From Salvia splendens (taxonomy: Eukaryota; Streptophyta; Magnoliopsida; Lamiales; Lamiaceae), in the NCBI RefSeq assembly GCF_004379255.2, contig NC_056053.1, positions 18,844,188-18,908,187 of the forward strand: a stretch of DNA of 64,000 bases, written 5' to 3'. Of this stretch, positions 50,314-62,406 are shown piece after piece (the stretch's first letter is position 1; each line of letters begins with the position of its first letter). The translations under genes were made by a program, and so were the position numbers. A model generated the notes under the pieces. The model worked only from the letters and a program-made list of their open reading frames with translations, had not been told where the DNA came from and searched no databases.

Positions 50314-51676
50314 ATACAAGAAAGAGAAATTTTGGAATATGGGTTTAAATTCGATGACCTTTCGAGATAAGGGATTCAATTCGCTTACCTTTCAAAATAT
50401 GGGTCCGAGACATGCGAATTTTTCGGAATAAGGGTTTTACACCTTTTTATATTTATTCTCTTAATTTTTCTTATTATTTCCCTTCCAATAATTATAGATT
50501 TACTAAACTATCCTTTAACCCATCTCTAAAAAATTTCATTTTACCTCCCTCCAAACGATTTACGCACGCCGCCTCCGCCTCCACCCTCCACTTCGCTGCC
50601 GCCTCTTCACCGTCCCTGCCTCCACCCTTCGCCACCTTTGCTTGCACTCTTCGCCGCTCTTCATTATTTATGTGTGGGAGTGGAAACGGAGGTGGAGAAT
50701 CACCAGCCGGAGAGGCATCCGAAGACTGAATTCGAGAGCATCTCGCATCTAGCTCCTCATCCGCCGCAAGACGGCCGCGATCGCCGCCCTCGACGCAGGA
50801 CTCTACTCCGAAGCCGTTAGACACTTCACGAAAATCCTTGACGGGCGTCGGGGCGCGCCGCATGGGTTTCTGTCAGAGTGCTACGTCCACCGCGCCTCGG
50901 CCTTCCGATCGACCGGATGAATCGCAGAGGCCATCGTCGATTGCAACAGAGCCCTAGCGCTGGACACGTCTTGCATCGAGGCGCTGGCCATTAGAGCAGC
51001 ATTGTCGAATCGATAAGGTGCTTGCCGGATAGCCTCCACGATCTGGAGCATTTGAAATTATTGTATAATTCGAGTTTGCGTGACCGGAAATTGCTAGGGC
51101 CTGCTTGGAAGCGGCAGAAGGTTCAATACAGAGAAATTTCGGGGAAATTGTGCTCGTTGGCGGCTAACATCCAGCAGCTAAGCAGAGGCTAGCCGGAGGA
51201 GAGAGCGGAAACGTGGATTATTACGCGTTGATGGGATTGAGGAGAGGTTGCTCGAGATCGGAATTGGAAAGAGCGGCGAAGAGTGGAGGCGGAGGTGGTG
51301 AAGGGTGGAGGCAGAGACAGTGAAGAGGCGCCAGGAAGAGGTGGCGGCGAAGTGGAGGGTGGAGGTGGAGGCGGCGTGAACGTGAGAATTTGAGAGAGAA
51401 GATTGACTTTTAAGAGTGGAGCGCAAATCGTTTGGAGGGAGGTAAAATGAAAATTTTGAGAGATGAGTTAAATGATAGTTTAGTAAATCTATAATTATTG
51501 GAAGAGAAATAATAAGAGAAATAATAAGAGAAATGAAGAGAATAAATATAAAAAAAGTGTAAACCCTTATTCTGAAAAATTCGCATGTCTCGGACCCATA
51601 TTTCGAAAGGTAAGCGTCTCTTATCTCGAAAGGTCAGCGAATTTAAACTCATATTCTGAAATTTCTCATAAAAGAA
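50314..51676 (+). mobile_element. Pack-MULE with ~240-bp TIRs and a captured TPR-gene fragment
   Basis: The element spans 50323-51667. The left TIR (from agagaaattttggaatat to about 50565, ending in the ccctccaaacgattt region) is repeated inverted at about 51425-51667, with about 90 percent identity. Near-identical 9-mers ATACAAGAA (50314-50322) and ATAAAAGAA (51668-51676) form a TSD with one mismatch, the length expected for Mutator. The GC-rich interior carries host-like coding sequence (separate entry). The right end is about 107 bp before the thioredoxin reductase ATG. Confidence 0.88.
50749..51260 (+). pseudogene. Captured fragment of a TPR/J-like plant gene
   Basis: A plus-strand frame reads KTAAIAALDAGLYSEAVRHF and continues through KILDGRRGAPHGFLSECYVH, then RASAFRSTG and a stop (TGA). 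Past the stop come IAEAIVDCNRALALDTSCIE and ALAIRAAL. These are tetratricopeptide-repeat helices of the kind in plant TPR proteins. Further downstream, in other frames, KQRLASGE-like and NVDYYALMGLRRGCSRSELE-like words suggest the same parent gene with a J-like C-terminus. Stops and shifts, and the lack of introns between the pieces, indicate a degraded capture. The surrounding TIRs show that it travels with the MULE. Confidence 0.7.
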
Positions 51677-51783
51677 TCATTTAAATATGAAAAAGCGGTC
51701 ACAATAAAAAAAGCAGAACCCTAAATCGAAAACCTTCATCAACCCGCTCAATTTCAATTGAAATCCCAATTCTCAAAAGCTTA

Positions 51784-54700
51784 ATGACCTACAACTGTTT
51801 CTCCAAATTCCTCAGCACTCTCAAGAAAGCCCGCAGCCTTATCGGCGTCGCCGCCCTCTCCACCACCACCACAGCCGCCGCCTCCGCAGCACCGGCTTCC
51901 CCCAAGCTCACAGCCATGGAAACCGACCTCCAGACCCTCAAAACCCGCGTTTGCATCATCGGCAGCGGCCCCGCCGCCCACACCGCCGCGATCTACGCCG
52001 CTCGCGCCGAGCTCAAGCCCATCCTCTTCGAGGGCTGGATGGCCAACGACATCGCCCCTGGCGGCCAGCTCACCACCACCTCCGAGGTCGAGAATTTCCC
52101 CGGCTTTCCCGAAGGAATTGGCGGGATAGATCTGATGGACAAGTGCCGCGCGCAGTCTGTCAAATTCGGCACGCAGATTTTCACCGAGACTGTCTCCAAG
52201 GTTGACTTCTCCGGCTTTCCGTTTAAGATTTTTAGCGATTCGAGGACTGTTGTTGCCGATTCTGTGATTGTAGCAACTGGCGCTGTTGCGAAACGCCTCA
52301 ATTTCCCCGGCTCCGAAACCTTTTGGAATCGGGGGATTTCCGCTTGTGCCGTGTGCGACGGCGCAGCGCCTATTTTCCGCAATAAGCCACTTGCAGTTAT
52401 TGGTGGTGGTGATTCTGCCATGGAGGAAGCTAACTTTTTAACCAAGTATGGCTCCAAAGTGTACATTATTCATCGGAGGAATGAGTTTCGTGCTTCGAAG
52501 ATTATGCAGAACAGAGCACAGACGAATCCGAAGATTGAAGTGCTGTGGAATTCGACGGTGACTGAGGCGTATGGGGAGAGAACTTTGGGGGGATTGAAGG
52601 TTAAGAACGTGCAGAGCGGGGAGGTTTCGGATTTGCCAGTTTCTGGTTTGTTTTTCGCAATTGGGCATGAACCTGCAACCAAGTTTCTGGATGGGCAGCT
52701 GGAATTGGATTCGGACGGGTATGTGGTCACGAATCCCGGCACCACATATACAAGTGTGAAGGGTGTCTTTGCTTCTGGTGATGTTCAGGATAAGAAATAC
52801 CGGCAAGCTATTACTGCAGCTGGAAGCGGTATATTCTATAAGAAAACTATTCTCTGCTGAATTTAATTTACTCTTTACTGTCTTTTGTATTGATTTTGGT
52901 ATATTCTATAAGAAAACTGTTCTCTGCTGAATTTAATTTACTCTTTACTGTCTTTTGTATTGATTTTGATACTTGAAACTTATACTTTTATACTTTTTTT
53001 GGTGTTTGCTGACTTTCACATTGTGTAAACCAGAAATCACCTTAATAACTATTGCAGAATAAAAAACATACTATTACGATTCTACATAGAAAAAGTTGAT
53101 GCCTTTTGGTTGATGGATCACTATTTTGGTGAAACTCATTAAGAAAAGAATTCAGCTCATGTTTTAGCTGCCATGATGTTTCACCAGTATGTGCTTTTAT
53201 TTTGGTATATGGAAGTTAAGAAATGTATAGTATTCGGTGTTATTGTGAAACAAAGATTAGGACAATTAGGTTCTTTAATTGCTGATATGAAAGGATCAAA
53301 TTGAAGTTAAACATAGTGATTTCTCTTCTTTACATAGTATCCTCTTACAGCCCTCCTACTGTTAGTATCAAAACATGATTAGTTTAGGTTTGTAAGAAAA
53401 CATGGATGATCTTGAATATTTAGGATGCGAGATAGGTCTATGTGTTGATTCCGCACCTACAATTATGCCTTGCCAATGATGTGGAATTGCAATGAAAAGA
53501 AAAGAATAGTTTTGAGCTCATGACTTTTAGAATCCATTAGGCATCATTGCTTGAGTGTATTCAGTTTCTTAATTCCCAAGTAAGGTTGAGGTTGATGAAA
53601 AGATATTTTAGAGAACAAGGTTGCTCGATATCTATTGTTTGGTGTAGAGGACAAGTAATTTGGATCATACTAGCACAGGTTACTAATTTTCATGACTCAT
53701 CTCTCTTTATATGACTTGAAAAGGTTTTACTAAGTTACTAACTAAAACATAGATCATTGATGTATCCATAACTTACTCACCTAAAGTTAAGCTTGCACTA
53801 TAAGTAATACTTCATTATACTGTAGAGTAGGATATTGATGGGGTTTATACCTCAGATATCATCATGTTGCTATGTTATTAATTCTTATATCTGTACATTG
53901 GAAATTTGGAACACTTTGTTACCTATATTATTAACTTATTTCACATTGGTGACTGGTAACTCTAAGATTACTCCAATGTCAGAGTTCTATAATGTCGAAT
54001 AGGCAAAGAACTAACATAGAATTTAGTGAAAAGATTTAGAAGCTTGTCAAAACAACATTAGTAGACGTGACTTTATTTCAAGACATAGGTATGTGCAGTT
54101 AGGACCAATCTTAGATTCTGTGTAAATTTTGTTTATCGTATTTGTATCCTTTTAATTTTGCAAGACATAGTACAGGATATTTCACTTATATCCTCAAATA
54201 TCCCTATGAAGTCTGAATTCTTTCCTTAATATTATGCTTCTTAAACCCACACTTTCCGTTGATATCCCTAAATCTGAATCTGCACTTCACTTGATTGAAC
54301 TAATTTCTTTTGTGTGCAAGTTATCAACCATTCAACCTTCCCTATAGAAATGAATAATCTGCATTTATCCAGGGAAAATAGTTGATCATCCTCAAAAGAT
54401 TGTCCTGAATACAAAGTGATCCTTACTAAGCTCTAGATGTCCTGAACTCATTACTTTATCAGATCAGTCAAACAAAGACACTGCCAACTGTCAAGAAAAG
54501 CATATCATATGTCATTTGTCATAAGGATTAAGGAAATGCAATATGTTTCTTGGTCTTTGTAGTTCACTTGTCAGGTTACTTTAGTGTTCTAGCGATCTCC
54601 TTGTCCAAGCTAAGCTCTAGGGAATACTAGCAAGTGGGAAGTTATCCCCAGGAACAAACTTTCACCACGTATTCATTTGCAACTTTTCTGTAAGAGCCAT

Positions 54701-54992
54701 TAACAATGTTTTAAGATTTCGCAATCTAATATATTATGCATCTATCCTATCTGATAATTCAGGAATTGCATTCACTGCTTTCTTTGCTGCCAACACTGTT
54801 ATAGTCCTTTTTTATTCAATATTTCATTATCATCTGTAGTGGCTCCTACTCTGATGAACATATGCTAGAGCTAATATTTTCTCAACGAATCTAAACTGAT
54901 ACCATTATCTACGTTATGCAGGGTGTATGGCAGCCTTGGATGCAGAACATTACCTTCAAGAGATCGGTTCTCAGGAGGGTAAGAGTGATTGA
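51784..54992 (+). CDS. NTR: NADPH-dependent thioredoxin reductase (NTRA/NTRB type)
   Basis: Two exons, 51784-52828 and 54922-54992, are separated by a 2093-bp GT-AG intron and give 371 residues. FAD-binding GSGPAAH lies at 61-67. The redox-active CAVC is Cys188/Cys191 in [11 protein letters not shown], and NADPH-binding GGGDSA is at 207-212. [14 protein letters not shown], the second FAD motif, precedes the splice site. The C-terminus in exon 2 ([20 protein letters not shown]) is the family-typical ending. The enzyme reduces cytosolic and mitochondrial h-type thioredoxins with NADPH. The first 44 residues are basic, Ser/Ala-rich and amphipathic, as in a mitochondrial presequence. Met45 (ATG 51916, gccATGg context) begins a cytosolic-length form. 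Reading through the splice site gives a 358-residue product with a false end. A 70-bp tandem duplication copies the donor. Confidence 0.95.
52828..52967 (+). repeat. 70-bp tandem duplication spanning the NTR 5' splice site
   Basis: The segment beginning GGTATATTCTATAAGAAAAC at 52828 recurs at 52898 with a single visible difference (actattctc versus actgttctc). The first copy holds the used donor G|GTATAT and an in-frame TGA. The second copy offers an identical donor 70 bp downstream. Confidence 0.93.
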
Positions 54993-56242
54993 GCATTAAA
55001 GCTTATTGGAATTAGTCTCAATGAATGTTACAGACATTTCAAATGAAGAACTGAAATACTAGCTATGGTGCTACCCTTATTTTAGTATTGTTACGATTGA
55101 AGAACAAATAATTGTTTATGAAATTACTATAATTTATTTCTATCATCCTTATCTTGATTATTACTGCTGTTCTATTACTTTTGTTAGTCACTTCCTTATT
55201 CTTCTTATTGGGAATTTAGGACCATAATAGGGCTGTGATGTTCACTCTGCCAAGGCCCAATTAGAAGTCAAATATAAACACAGACCTAGACTTGCTTAAT
55301 ATATGTTGGATTAGATTAATGTACTGTTGCACAAGGAAATGAATTTGACTTCTATCACCTTGTTATGAACATCAGATGATGATGTCAGGGTAATGTTATA
55401 AATTCAATCCTTTTGCTAGATCTGTTAGTTCTCGTCTCTGCTCTGTCTATAGACATGGAGTTCATAGGCGCCTGCATTACTGTCTGCTTCTGCACCGCAT
55501 CCACACTGTTGCAATCTTTGTACATCTGCTCTTCTTGCTGTTTGCTTTGATGTTTGTAGTGTGATGAAGATCCTGGAATCTTGGTTTGACAGATCACGGT
55601 GGGCACATTTCCAAAATCTGAGGAACATAAGAGGGTGGTAGTGTCTCTCCGAGGTTTGGTCAATCCCCTCAATTGGTTAAGCATCTCTATTTACAACCCT
55701 TTTACTACTAGGCATGCTATTATGTCCCTTGCTTTAAATTATAAAGATTTAATTCAGATTTCTTTGGTGGATACTAGGTATAGTAGTTTAACAGAACTAA
55801 TAATAAAAGTAGAGTATATACTAGTATTTCTTTTCCGTTTTCAAAAACAAAAAACATAAAAGAATGGTAGTAATAATAATATTCTATTTTATCAATATGT
55901 CTACTTTTTAAACTACCATTTACTTCTCTCATTTTGATAAGTTGGCCTATTTCACTAAATTATTTTGCTCATGTTTCATTATAAAAAATCCATTTGGATA
56001 AGTGTATCCTTTTCACTAAATAATTATATTCCATTATAAAAATATTTTATTATCAATATTTTCCACATACTTCACATTTTTTTAATAAATTTTGTGTCGA
56101 TTCAAAATTGGTCTTGAAATTATGGATGAAGAAAGTAAAACCGATGTCTACAATTATAATTTTCTTAAGAAATATTCGAATATAAAGATATAAGTAGGAA
56201 GCAAGTACCCCATGTAAAGGAATGATATACGTGTATATTTGC
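54993..56242. other. Downstream region of NTR
   Basis: Contains the 3' UTR of the thioredoxin reductase gene and about 1 kb without supported genes. Small frames around 55385-55690 have no domain. Confidence 0.45.
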
Positions 56243-57515
56243 ATCTTACATAGGGATGTCAATGTAACACGAACTCGCGGGCCGGCCAGAATAACCCGAT
56301 AAAAATACAGGGTTAGGGTTGTAATTTCGCAGCCCGAATTTAAAATCGGGCCATTCGGGCTGACCCGTTCGGGTTGTCGGGTTAGGCGGGCTGACCCGTT
56401 CGGGTTATGGGTCGGACAGTCGGGTTGAAGGCTTCTGCACAGCGAGCAGTTTTTGTAACGGTCATAACTTTCTCTACAAAGCTCCGATTGAGGCGTGCAA
56501 TATATCCACGCGAAGCTCTTTCGAAGATGAAGAGAATGATATGTATTAGAGGTTTATCAGACTTCAAAATCGTGAGAAACATTGACTCAAACAAGGCTGC
56601 TGCACATCCACATATTTTGTGTACATTTTCTAATCAATTTTCTATCATTTCTCAACAAACATGTAAACATAGCAAAATATAGAAATATAATCAAAATCAT
56701 CCAAGACAACCCTCTAAAACCATGCAAAATCCAAATACGCCAACCCATTATATAAGATTACGAAAAAAATCACCATGTGATTCATGGATTCATAAATACT
56801 CGTATATAAAAGCTTTCTTTTAGTATATTTCTAATATAATAGTGCAAAGTGTTTTGACGCCGCTTCGTCATTGAATTATGCGTACTTTGATGATTCTTAA
56901 AACAAAGATAAATTATTATTTGACTTATTTACAGTTGGAATAAATTAAATTTGACCAATCATAATTCAAGAAAACTTAGAGTTACTCCAGTTAGCTAGCA
57001 TCTTGATAATTCACTCTTTAACAATTCAAAATATTTTTGTTACATCTACGATGCACCTCTCACATTATGAAAATTTTGTTTAATTTTCTACGAATTGATT
57101 TATGTTTGAATTTTGAAACAAAGTGTTGATTTATGTTTTAAATACATAAGCATAAACATACTATTGATAGATATTTTGTAAATAATTATGTAATGAATAA
57201 GTTATTTAAATTTAAATAACTTAATCTTTTTTAAAAATATTAAAGAAAATTAAAAATATGTATTTCATTGTTGAATGATTAATTAAAAATATGTATATAA
57301 ATAAAGAAAATTTAAAATACGTATTATTTTTTAAAAATATTAAAAGAATTAAAAATACGCATTGGCCCGAATAACCCGGTGGGTTAGCCCGAAACCCAAA
57401 GGGTTAGGGTTAGGGTCGAACTTTTATAACCCGAAAAAATCATAACCCGAATAGCCCGTACCCGATGGCCCGACAACCCGAACGGGTTGGCCCGATTGAC
57501 ATCCCTAATCTTACA
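56243..57515. mobile_element. Non-autonomous hAT-like element, 8-bp TSD
   Basis: The element is 56251-57507 (1257 bp) with perfect 12-bp TIRs TAGGGATGTCAA and TTGACATCCCTA. The TSD ATCTTACA lies at 56243-56250 and 57508-57515. Subterminal zones are rich in acccg, cgggtt, gggcta and ggcccg words. The AT-rich centre has a short frame (56407-56682) with no recognised domain. It belongs to the same family as 16229-16929. Confidence 0.92.
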
Positions 57516-57813
57516 TACATAAATCTCAATTTAGTATCTACAATAACGGATCATTCAAAATATAAAGAGATTTTTTATAGGTATCTTTCTTCGTTTAGGT
57601 CTCCCAAGAAGTTATAAATTTAATTTTCTTTCAGAATCTACTACTGCAAGAATATCCTCTAATACCAAGAATTTTCATTTTAAATTAGTTATAGCAACAT
57701 ACCAAACGAATAAGGTTATACACCAGTATAATATTTTAATATTATAGTAATAATTATTTTAAAAATAATTTTCAGTGACTGTTTTCAGTGTTGTAGTTAC
57801 TACTAGTGTACTA

Positions 57814-58047
57814 TTCCCTCCGTTCAAAAAAAGTTGAGATAAAACTTTTAGATATGAAGATTAAGAATTTATATTAAATAAATAGGAGAGATGAAAAAAA
57901 TAGGAAAGATGAGAGAAATTAAAGTAAATGATGGAATAAAATAAGAATGATTAGATGTTTTGCCTTTTGTTAAAAAAAGAAATGACTCAACTCTATTGGG
58001 ATGAACTAAAAAGGAATACGACTCAACTTGTTTGCGACGGAGGGAGG
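57814..58047. mobile_element. Stowaway-like MITE
   Basis: It starts TTCCCTCCGTTCAAAAAAAG after TA and ends tttgcgacggagggagg. The arms pair through gttgagat/actcaacttg. About 234 bp. Confidence 0.75.
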
Positions 58048-58096
58048 ACATGAAATGTAATATTCCTATGCGGAGAAGAGATTTGATGAAAGATGG

Positions 58097-58550
58097 CCAC
58101 GTGGAACCCTAGAAGTCATTAAAACAAAAAGAAAAAATAATAAGACAGCCCATTCCAATTTCCAACTGCCGGAAACGGATTTGCCGTGAGGCCCAACTGC
58201 CACCACGTTACAGTTGTACACGTGTTATTTTCTCCAACATTTACACGTGCTACCATTTATCAGTATCACTGCATTTATCCTATTTCTTTAGATGTAAAAT
58301 CTGTTTTTTGTTTTTTCCCCTCAAATTATAAAATATTAATATGCTATTTTTTCACAATCATTTTTCTTGTGAATGATTAAATAATTTTCAAGATCAAAAT
58401 AATAATATTAATTGTATATTTTCTTTAATTTGGGGTATAAGTATCAATGTATTTATTAATGATCAATATGCATACACGTGAACTTATAAATTATTTATAG
58501 GTAAAGTGAAGAAACGCCAGCTTGATATTCAATTGAAACAATGCCACGTG
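58097..58550. promoter_or_regulatory. Cluster of five ACGTG-core (G-box/ABRE-like) motifs
   Basis: The motifs are CCACGTGG at 58097-58104, acACGTGt near 58219, acACGTGc near 58244, acACGTGa near 58475 and ccACGTGa near 58543. Such cores bind bZIP and bHLH factors. The cluster lies about 1.8-2.2 kb upstream of the LRR gene. Function is inference only. Confidence 0.4.
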
Positions 58551-58918
58551 AGATGTTGGTTGATATAATCCTTTACACCTGCCTAATTTTTGTTTGTGGA
58601 AAAGGACCTTCGTTTCCATAGTAAATCAAATTACCATGCTTTATTTTTTTATTTTTTGCCATATGTTACATGTAAAATATATCATAATATGAACCTCTCG
58701 ATATATCAATTCCATCTAGTATGATTTTTTTTCTTTTCAATTTTTACAAGCACTGCATAAATAATCAAACACAATCAATTAAATCAATTTTTAGTCATAT
58801 TGGCTATAACTCACATATTAACTAATGTGTATTTGCTCGATTTATCAGGATAGCTAAGTTGGTCATTGATTTGCCAACATGAGATGACCAGTCAAGGATG
58901 CCATTCCTTCTAACAAAA

Positions 58919-58920
<2 letters not shown>

Positions 58921-58987
<67 letters not shown>
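58921..58987. repeat. (AT)20(GT)13 microsatellite
   Basis: An uninterrupted AT run of about 40 bases is followed directly by a GT run of about 27 bases. Confidence 0.98.
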
Positions 58988-60337
58988 ACTATTGACAAAT
59001 GTACAAGCTAGTTATGTATGCAATAAGATAAAATTATATGGAGTACCAAAACAAAATATAAATCGTAGTATCATAATTTGAAGAATTTTGAATAATAAAA
59101 AATTCTTATCTTATGCAAAAATATATAAAATATACATTAAAATTTAAATCACTAACATAGTACTATAATTTTTATAAAAATAGCACCATTGTATTATATT
59201 ACTACCGGGAGACATTTGAACACTAAACTAAGAATTGACGTGGAACTATTATTAATCCTCTTAAAAAAGAAAATATAGATTTTAATTTTTTTTCATCTTC
59301 TTTATCCAACAGATTGGATAATGCAGACTTGATTCGAAATAAATTAACTTTGATTTGCTTTCCTTCTACTTAGGAATCTTTCCTTCTGATATACAGTTTT
59401 CTTTTAATTTATTTCCTTTCTAGTTTATTACCTTAAAAAATGTTCTTATCTCTTAGAATTAATGCCTATATAAAAGCTTCAATATGATGAAAGATTCAGA
59501 CCTTTATCAATAATATTTTTGTGAGTTTATCTCTTTCGATTTTTTGATTCTTCGAAACTTTTATCCGACTTATCAGACGAACTTTCATACTCATTTGTGG
59601 CATCACTAATTAATCCTATCAAGTCTTCCACCGGGTTCTTAAAATATCCATCTATCATTCTACAACATGCAATGAAGAATCATATCATGGGAGAGTCATC
59701 AGAGAGGTAGATGAGAAACCATTATTGATTTTTTATTTAAAAGAATAAATAAATAAACTCACAAACTACATATAGCTTGTGTACGAATGTAATAATACAT
59801 ATTTCACGTTACAGGGAAAGCAATATATTAGGAGTACTATGTAACTTTAAAAATTGATGATCATGTTTGTAATTTATGGCCAATAGAAAAAAAATACGAA
59901 TGTGGACGGACCATATGTCAACTGTGCTCACGAGATGTTGATAATGCTCACAAATAGCGTTCAAAATATTATATATTTTTATACTCCATAAATGTTAAAA
60001 GACTGAATAGATTGACTACTTTTAAATGGAGAAAATGCAATTTACAAATTTCTACAATTGTTCATCATAAAAGTAGCATAGAGTAGAGCTTCTTCACGTT
60101 TCACAGATTGAGACTAGAAACAAACAGCTGCAGTTGAGATTTCAAGTCGAAACAATCTCAAGGTGTTGCACTTACCAAATCAAGTAAATAAATAACCCAA
60201 ACATCTCAACATCACTGTATAAATTTCCTAGGATTTTTGTACCTCTGTAAGTAAACATTTTCAAGCCTCTTGCATTAATTCATATACATATTCTTAGACG
60301 TTTGCATGATTTTGTATGTTACAGTGGAGAAAAAGAA

Positions 60338-62406
60338 ATGATGATGGATGCCTCTAACATGACTGTGGAAAAGGCCGTGCAAGAGGTGATGAGAATGCAC
60401 AAGTCTTTGCCGGCCCGGCCCGGGATCGAGGAGGTCGAAGAGGCCCGCAGCTTGATCCAGAGCGTGGAGAGGGAAGATGAAATGAAACTGGAGAGAATTG
60501 TTCAGCCAAACATGGCAAAACAGATCCCAGAAGAGTTGGTGAGGATTCTGCAGGAAATGCAGAGGACTATGATTCATTTGCAGAGCAATGAGCAGAAGAA
60601 GGAGGCGCAGAAGCTGCTGGATCTGGAGAGCACCCACTCACTGTTTGATGAATTGATTCAGAGAGCTTCTGTGTGCCTCAAGTCCAATGCATCTTCTTCT
60701 TCTTCTAAGCTGAAGACGACGACGACGACAACCAATGAGAGGCCACTGAGACAATCCTTTGTTTATGAGGAGCCCATGAAGGCCAAGGATGACTCTTACT
60801 TGAACAAGCCATTCAAGGCGTCCGCTCTTCGTTTGGACCGTGTTGGTGCCAAGCCTCGATCAAGGGATGTTATGACGTCTCCACCGGTCGTAGATTCCAC
60901 TCCCGGACCAGAGGCTTCTGTTCATGGTTAGTATTTTGTGATGGTAACATTGTTTATGTGTGTGTCTATTTTATCCCACGTTTGAGAATGAGGGAAGTTG
61001 AAAGCAGTATATAAGTGTTGTCCAACCCCAATTAGTTTGAGGCACTGACAGTAGTTGGTGATTGTTGCAGGTGAGAAAATGGATCTAATAAAAGTGGCTA
61101 GCTGCATCGAGGTGTCTGCGAAGAAAGGAGACCGGGAGCTGATTCTACAAGGCAAGCTATCGGATCAAGTTGAATGGATACCTGATTCATTAGGAAAACT
61201 CTCAGCTCTGATGAAGCTCGACTTATCCGAGAACGCCATCATGATGGTGCCCGGTGCCATAGGCGGTCTCTCGTCTCTCAAAACACTCGATTTGCACGGA
61301 AACAAACTCCAAGAATTGCCAGAGTCAATAGGGGATTTGCTCCGGTTGCTCCTTCTTGATCTCAGAGGGAATCAGTTGACAGCACTGCCTGCATCCATCG
61401 ACAGGCTAGCTCGTCTCCAGGAGCTCGACTTGAGCTCCAACGGGATCACATCACTCCCAGAAACAATAGGCTCCCTCTCCAGCCTCCAGAAGCTCAACAT
61501 TGAAACCAATGATTTAGAAGAAATCCCTCATGCCATAGGCAGATGCACTTGTCTGAAGGAGCTCCGGGCCGACTACAACCACCTCAAGGCGCTCCCGGAG
61601 GCAGTGGGGAGGATCGAGTCGCTGGAGATCCTAACGCTGCGGTACAACAACATCAGGCAGCTGCCCACCACCATGGCCTCCCTGCTGAGGCTGAGGCAGC
61701 TGGATGTGAGCTTCAACGAGCTGGAGGCCATCCCGGAGAGCCTGTGCTTCGCCACGACGCTCGTGAAGATGGATGTGAGCAACAACTTTGCTGATCTGCA
61801 GGCTCTGCCGAGGTCCATAGGCAACCTGGAGATGCTGGAGGAGCTGATGAGTAACAACAACCAGATCAGGGCGCTGCCCAACTCCTTCGGGATGCTGACT
61901 AGGCTGCGCGTGCTGAACGTCGATGGCAACCCCCTCGTGGTGCCACCGAGGGATGTGGTCGAGAAAGGAGCTCAGGTGGCCACTGCTGATGATAATAATA
62001 CATTACTGACGCAGTTTGAGCTGTATTAGAATGACTTAAAATTCGCACGGTGCTAGCGAATCGAGTTGATGAATCAAAGCCAATGATACATGGTTCGATC
62101 CGATTCTTCAGCTCGATTTGCAAGTACCGTGTGAATTTAAGTCATTCTGATACAGAACGTTTACGACGTTGCGTGCGTCTACTGCTGGAACTGCATCAAT
62201 TACTATTGTTAGTGTTTACCTTTTCCATTATTCTAAATTTGTTTGGTTATTATTGTTAGGCTGTGGTTGGTTACATGGCAGAAGTAGCTGGAAAGAGGGA
62301 GGTGAAGCCACAGGCAAGCAAACAGAAGAAATCATGGGCTCACAATTGGTTGTTTTCAATATCTAACAAACGCAAGCGCAATCTTGTGGAGTATGCAAAA
62401 GCCTAA
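60338..62406 (+). CDS. PIRL: Plant intracellular Ras-group-related LRR protein (PIRL4/5-like)
   Basis: Three exons (60338-60926, 61071-61975, 62260-62406) join in phase to 546 residues, about the size of Arabidopsis PIRL4. The N-terminal ~190 residues include helical segments VEKAVQEVMRMHKSLPARPG and IPEELVRILQEMQRTMIHLQ, then a Ser/Thr-rich linker. Ten or more leucine-rich repeats follow with the Ras-group SHOC2-like pattern LP..IG.L..L..LDL..N (for example LPESIGDLLRLLLLDLRGN). The last exon encodes the basic tail KQKKSWAHNW and SNKRKRNLVEY. PIRLs are plant-specific cytosolic scaffolds; some act in pollen development. The first ATG of three in a row is used, as an acceptor-like cag lies just upstream. 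If intron 2 is retained, the protein stops early at 62029 (FELY). Confidence 0.93.
62021..62155. mobile_element. Palindromic MITE-like insertion within the last PIRL intron
   Basis: The arm CTGTATTAGAATGACTTAAA (62021 on) is inverted at the right end (aatttaagtcattctgatacag to 62155). Arms of about 55 bp, including cacggt, gcgaatcgag and gaatc words, are about 80 percent alike. It could form a long hairpin in the intron RNA. No TSD was identified, so a non-transposon origin is possible. Confidence 0.65.

Larger units (their letters stand above)
58048..60337. other. Long upstream region of the LRR gene
   Basis: No coding frame was found. It includes a cluster of ACGTG motifs (58097-58550) and a dinucleotide microsatellite (separate entries). 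A probable 3' splice site gttacag at 60318-60324, 14 bp before the ATG, suggests a 5' UTR intron of the LRR gene; I could not place its donor. Confidence 0.45.

Noticed and set aside
52438..52806. Minus-strand 122-residue frame inside NTR
   Set aside because: Antisense shadow of the reductase exon.
51784..52860. NTR as a complete single-exon gene ending KKTILC
   Set aside because: The ending is intron sequence; the conserved C-terminus is encoded at 54922-54992 and joins in phase.
58921..58987. Regulatory or structural role of the AT/GT run
   Set aside because: A simple microsatellite; nothing beyond polymorphism can be claimed.
61055..62029. PIRL ending at 62029
   Set aside because: The canonical basic tail is found at 62260-62406 after a phase-0 GT-AG intron.
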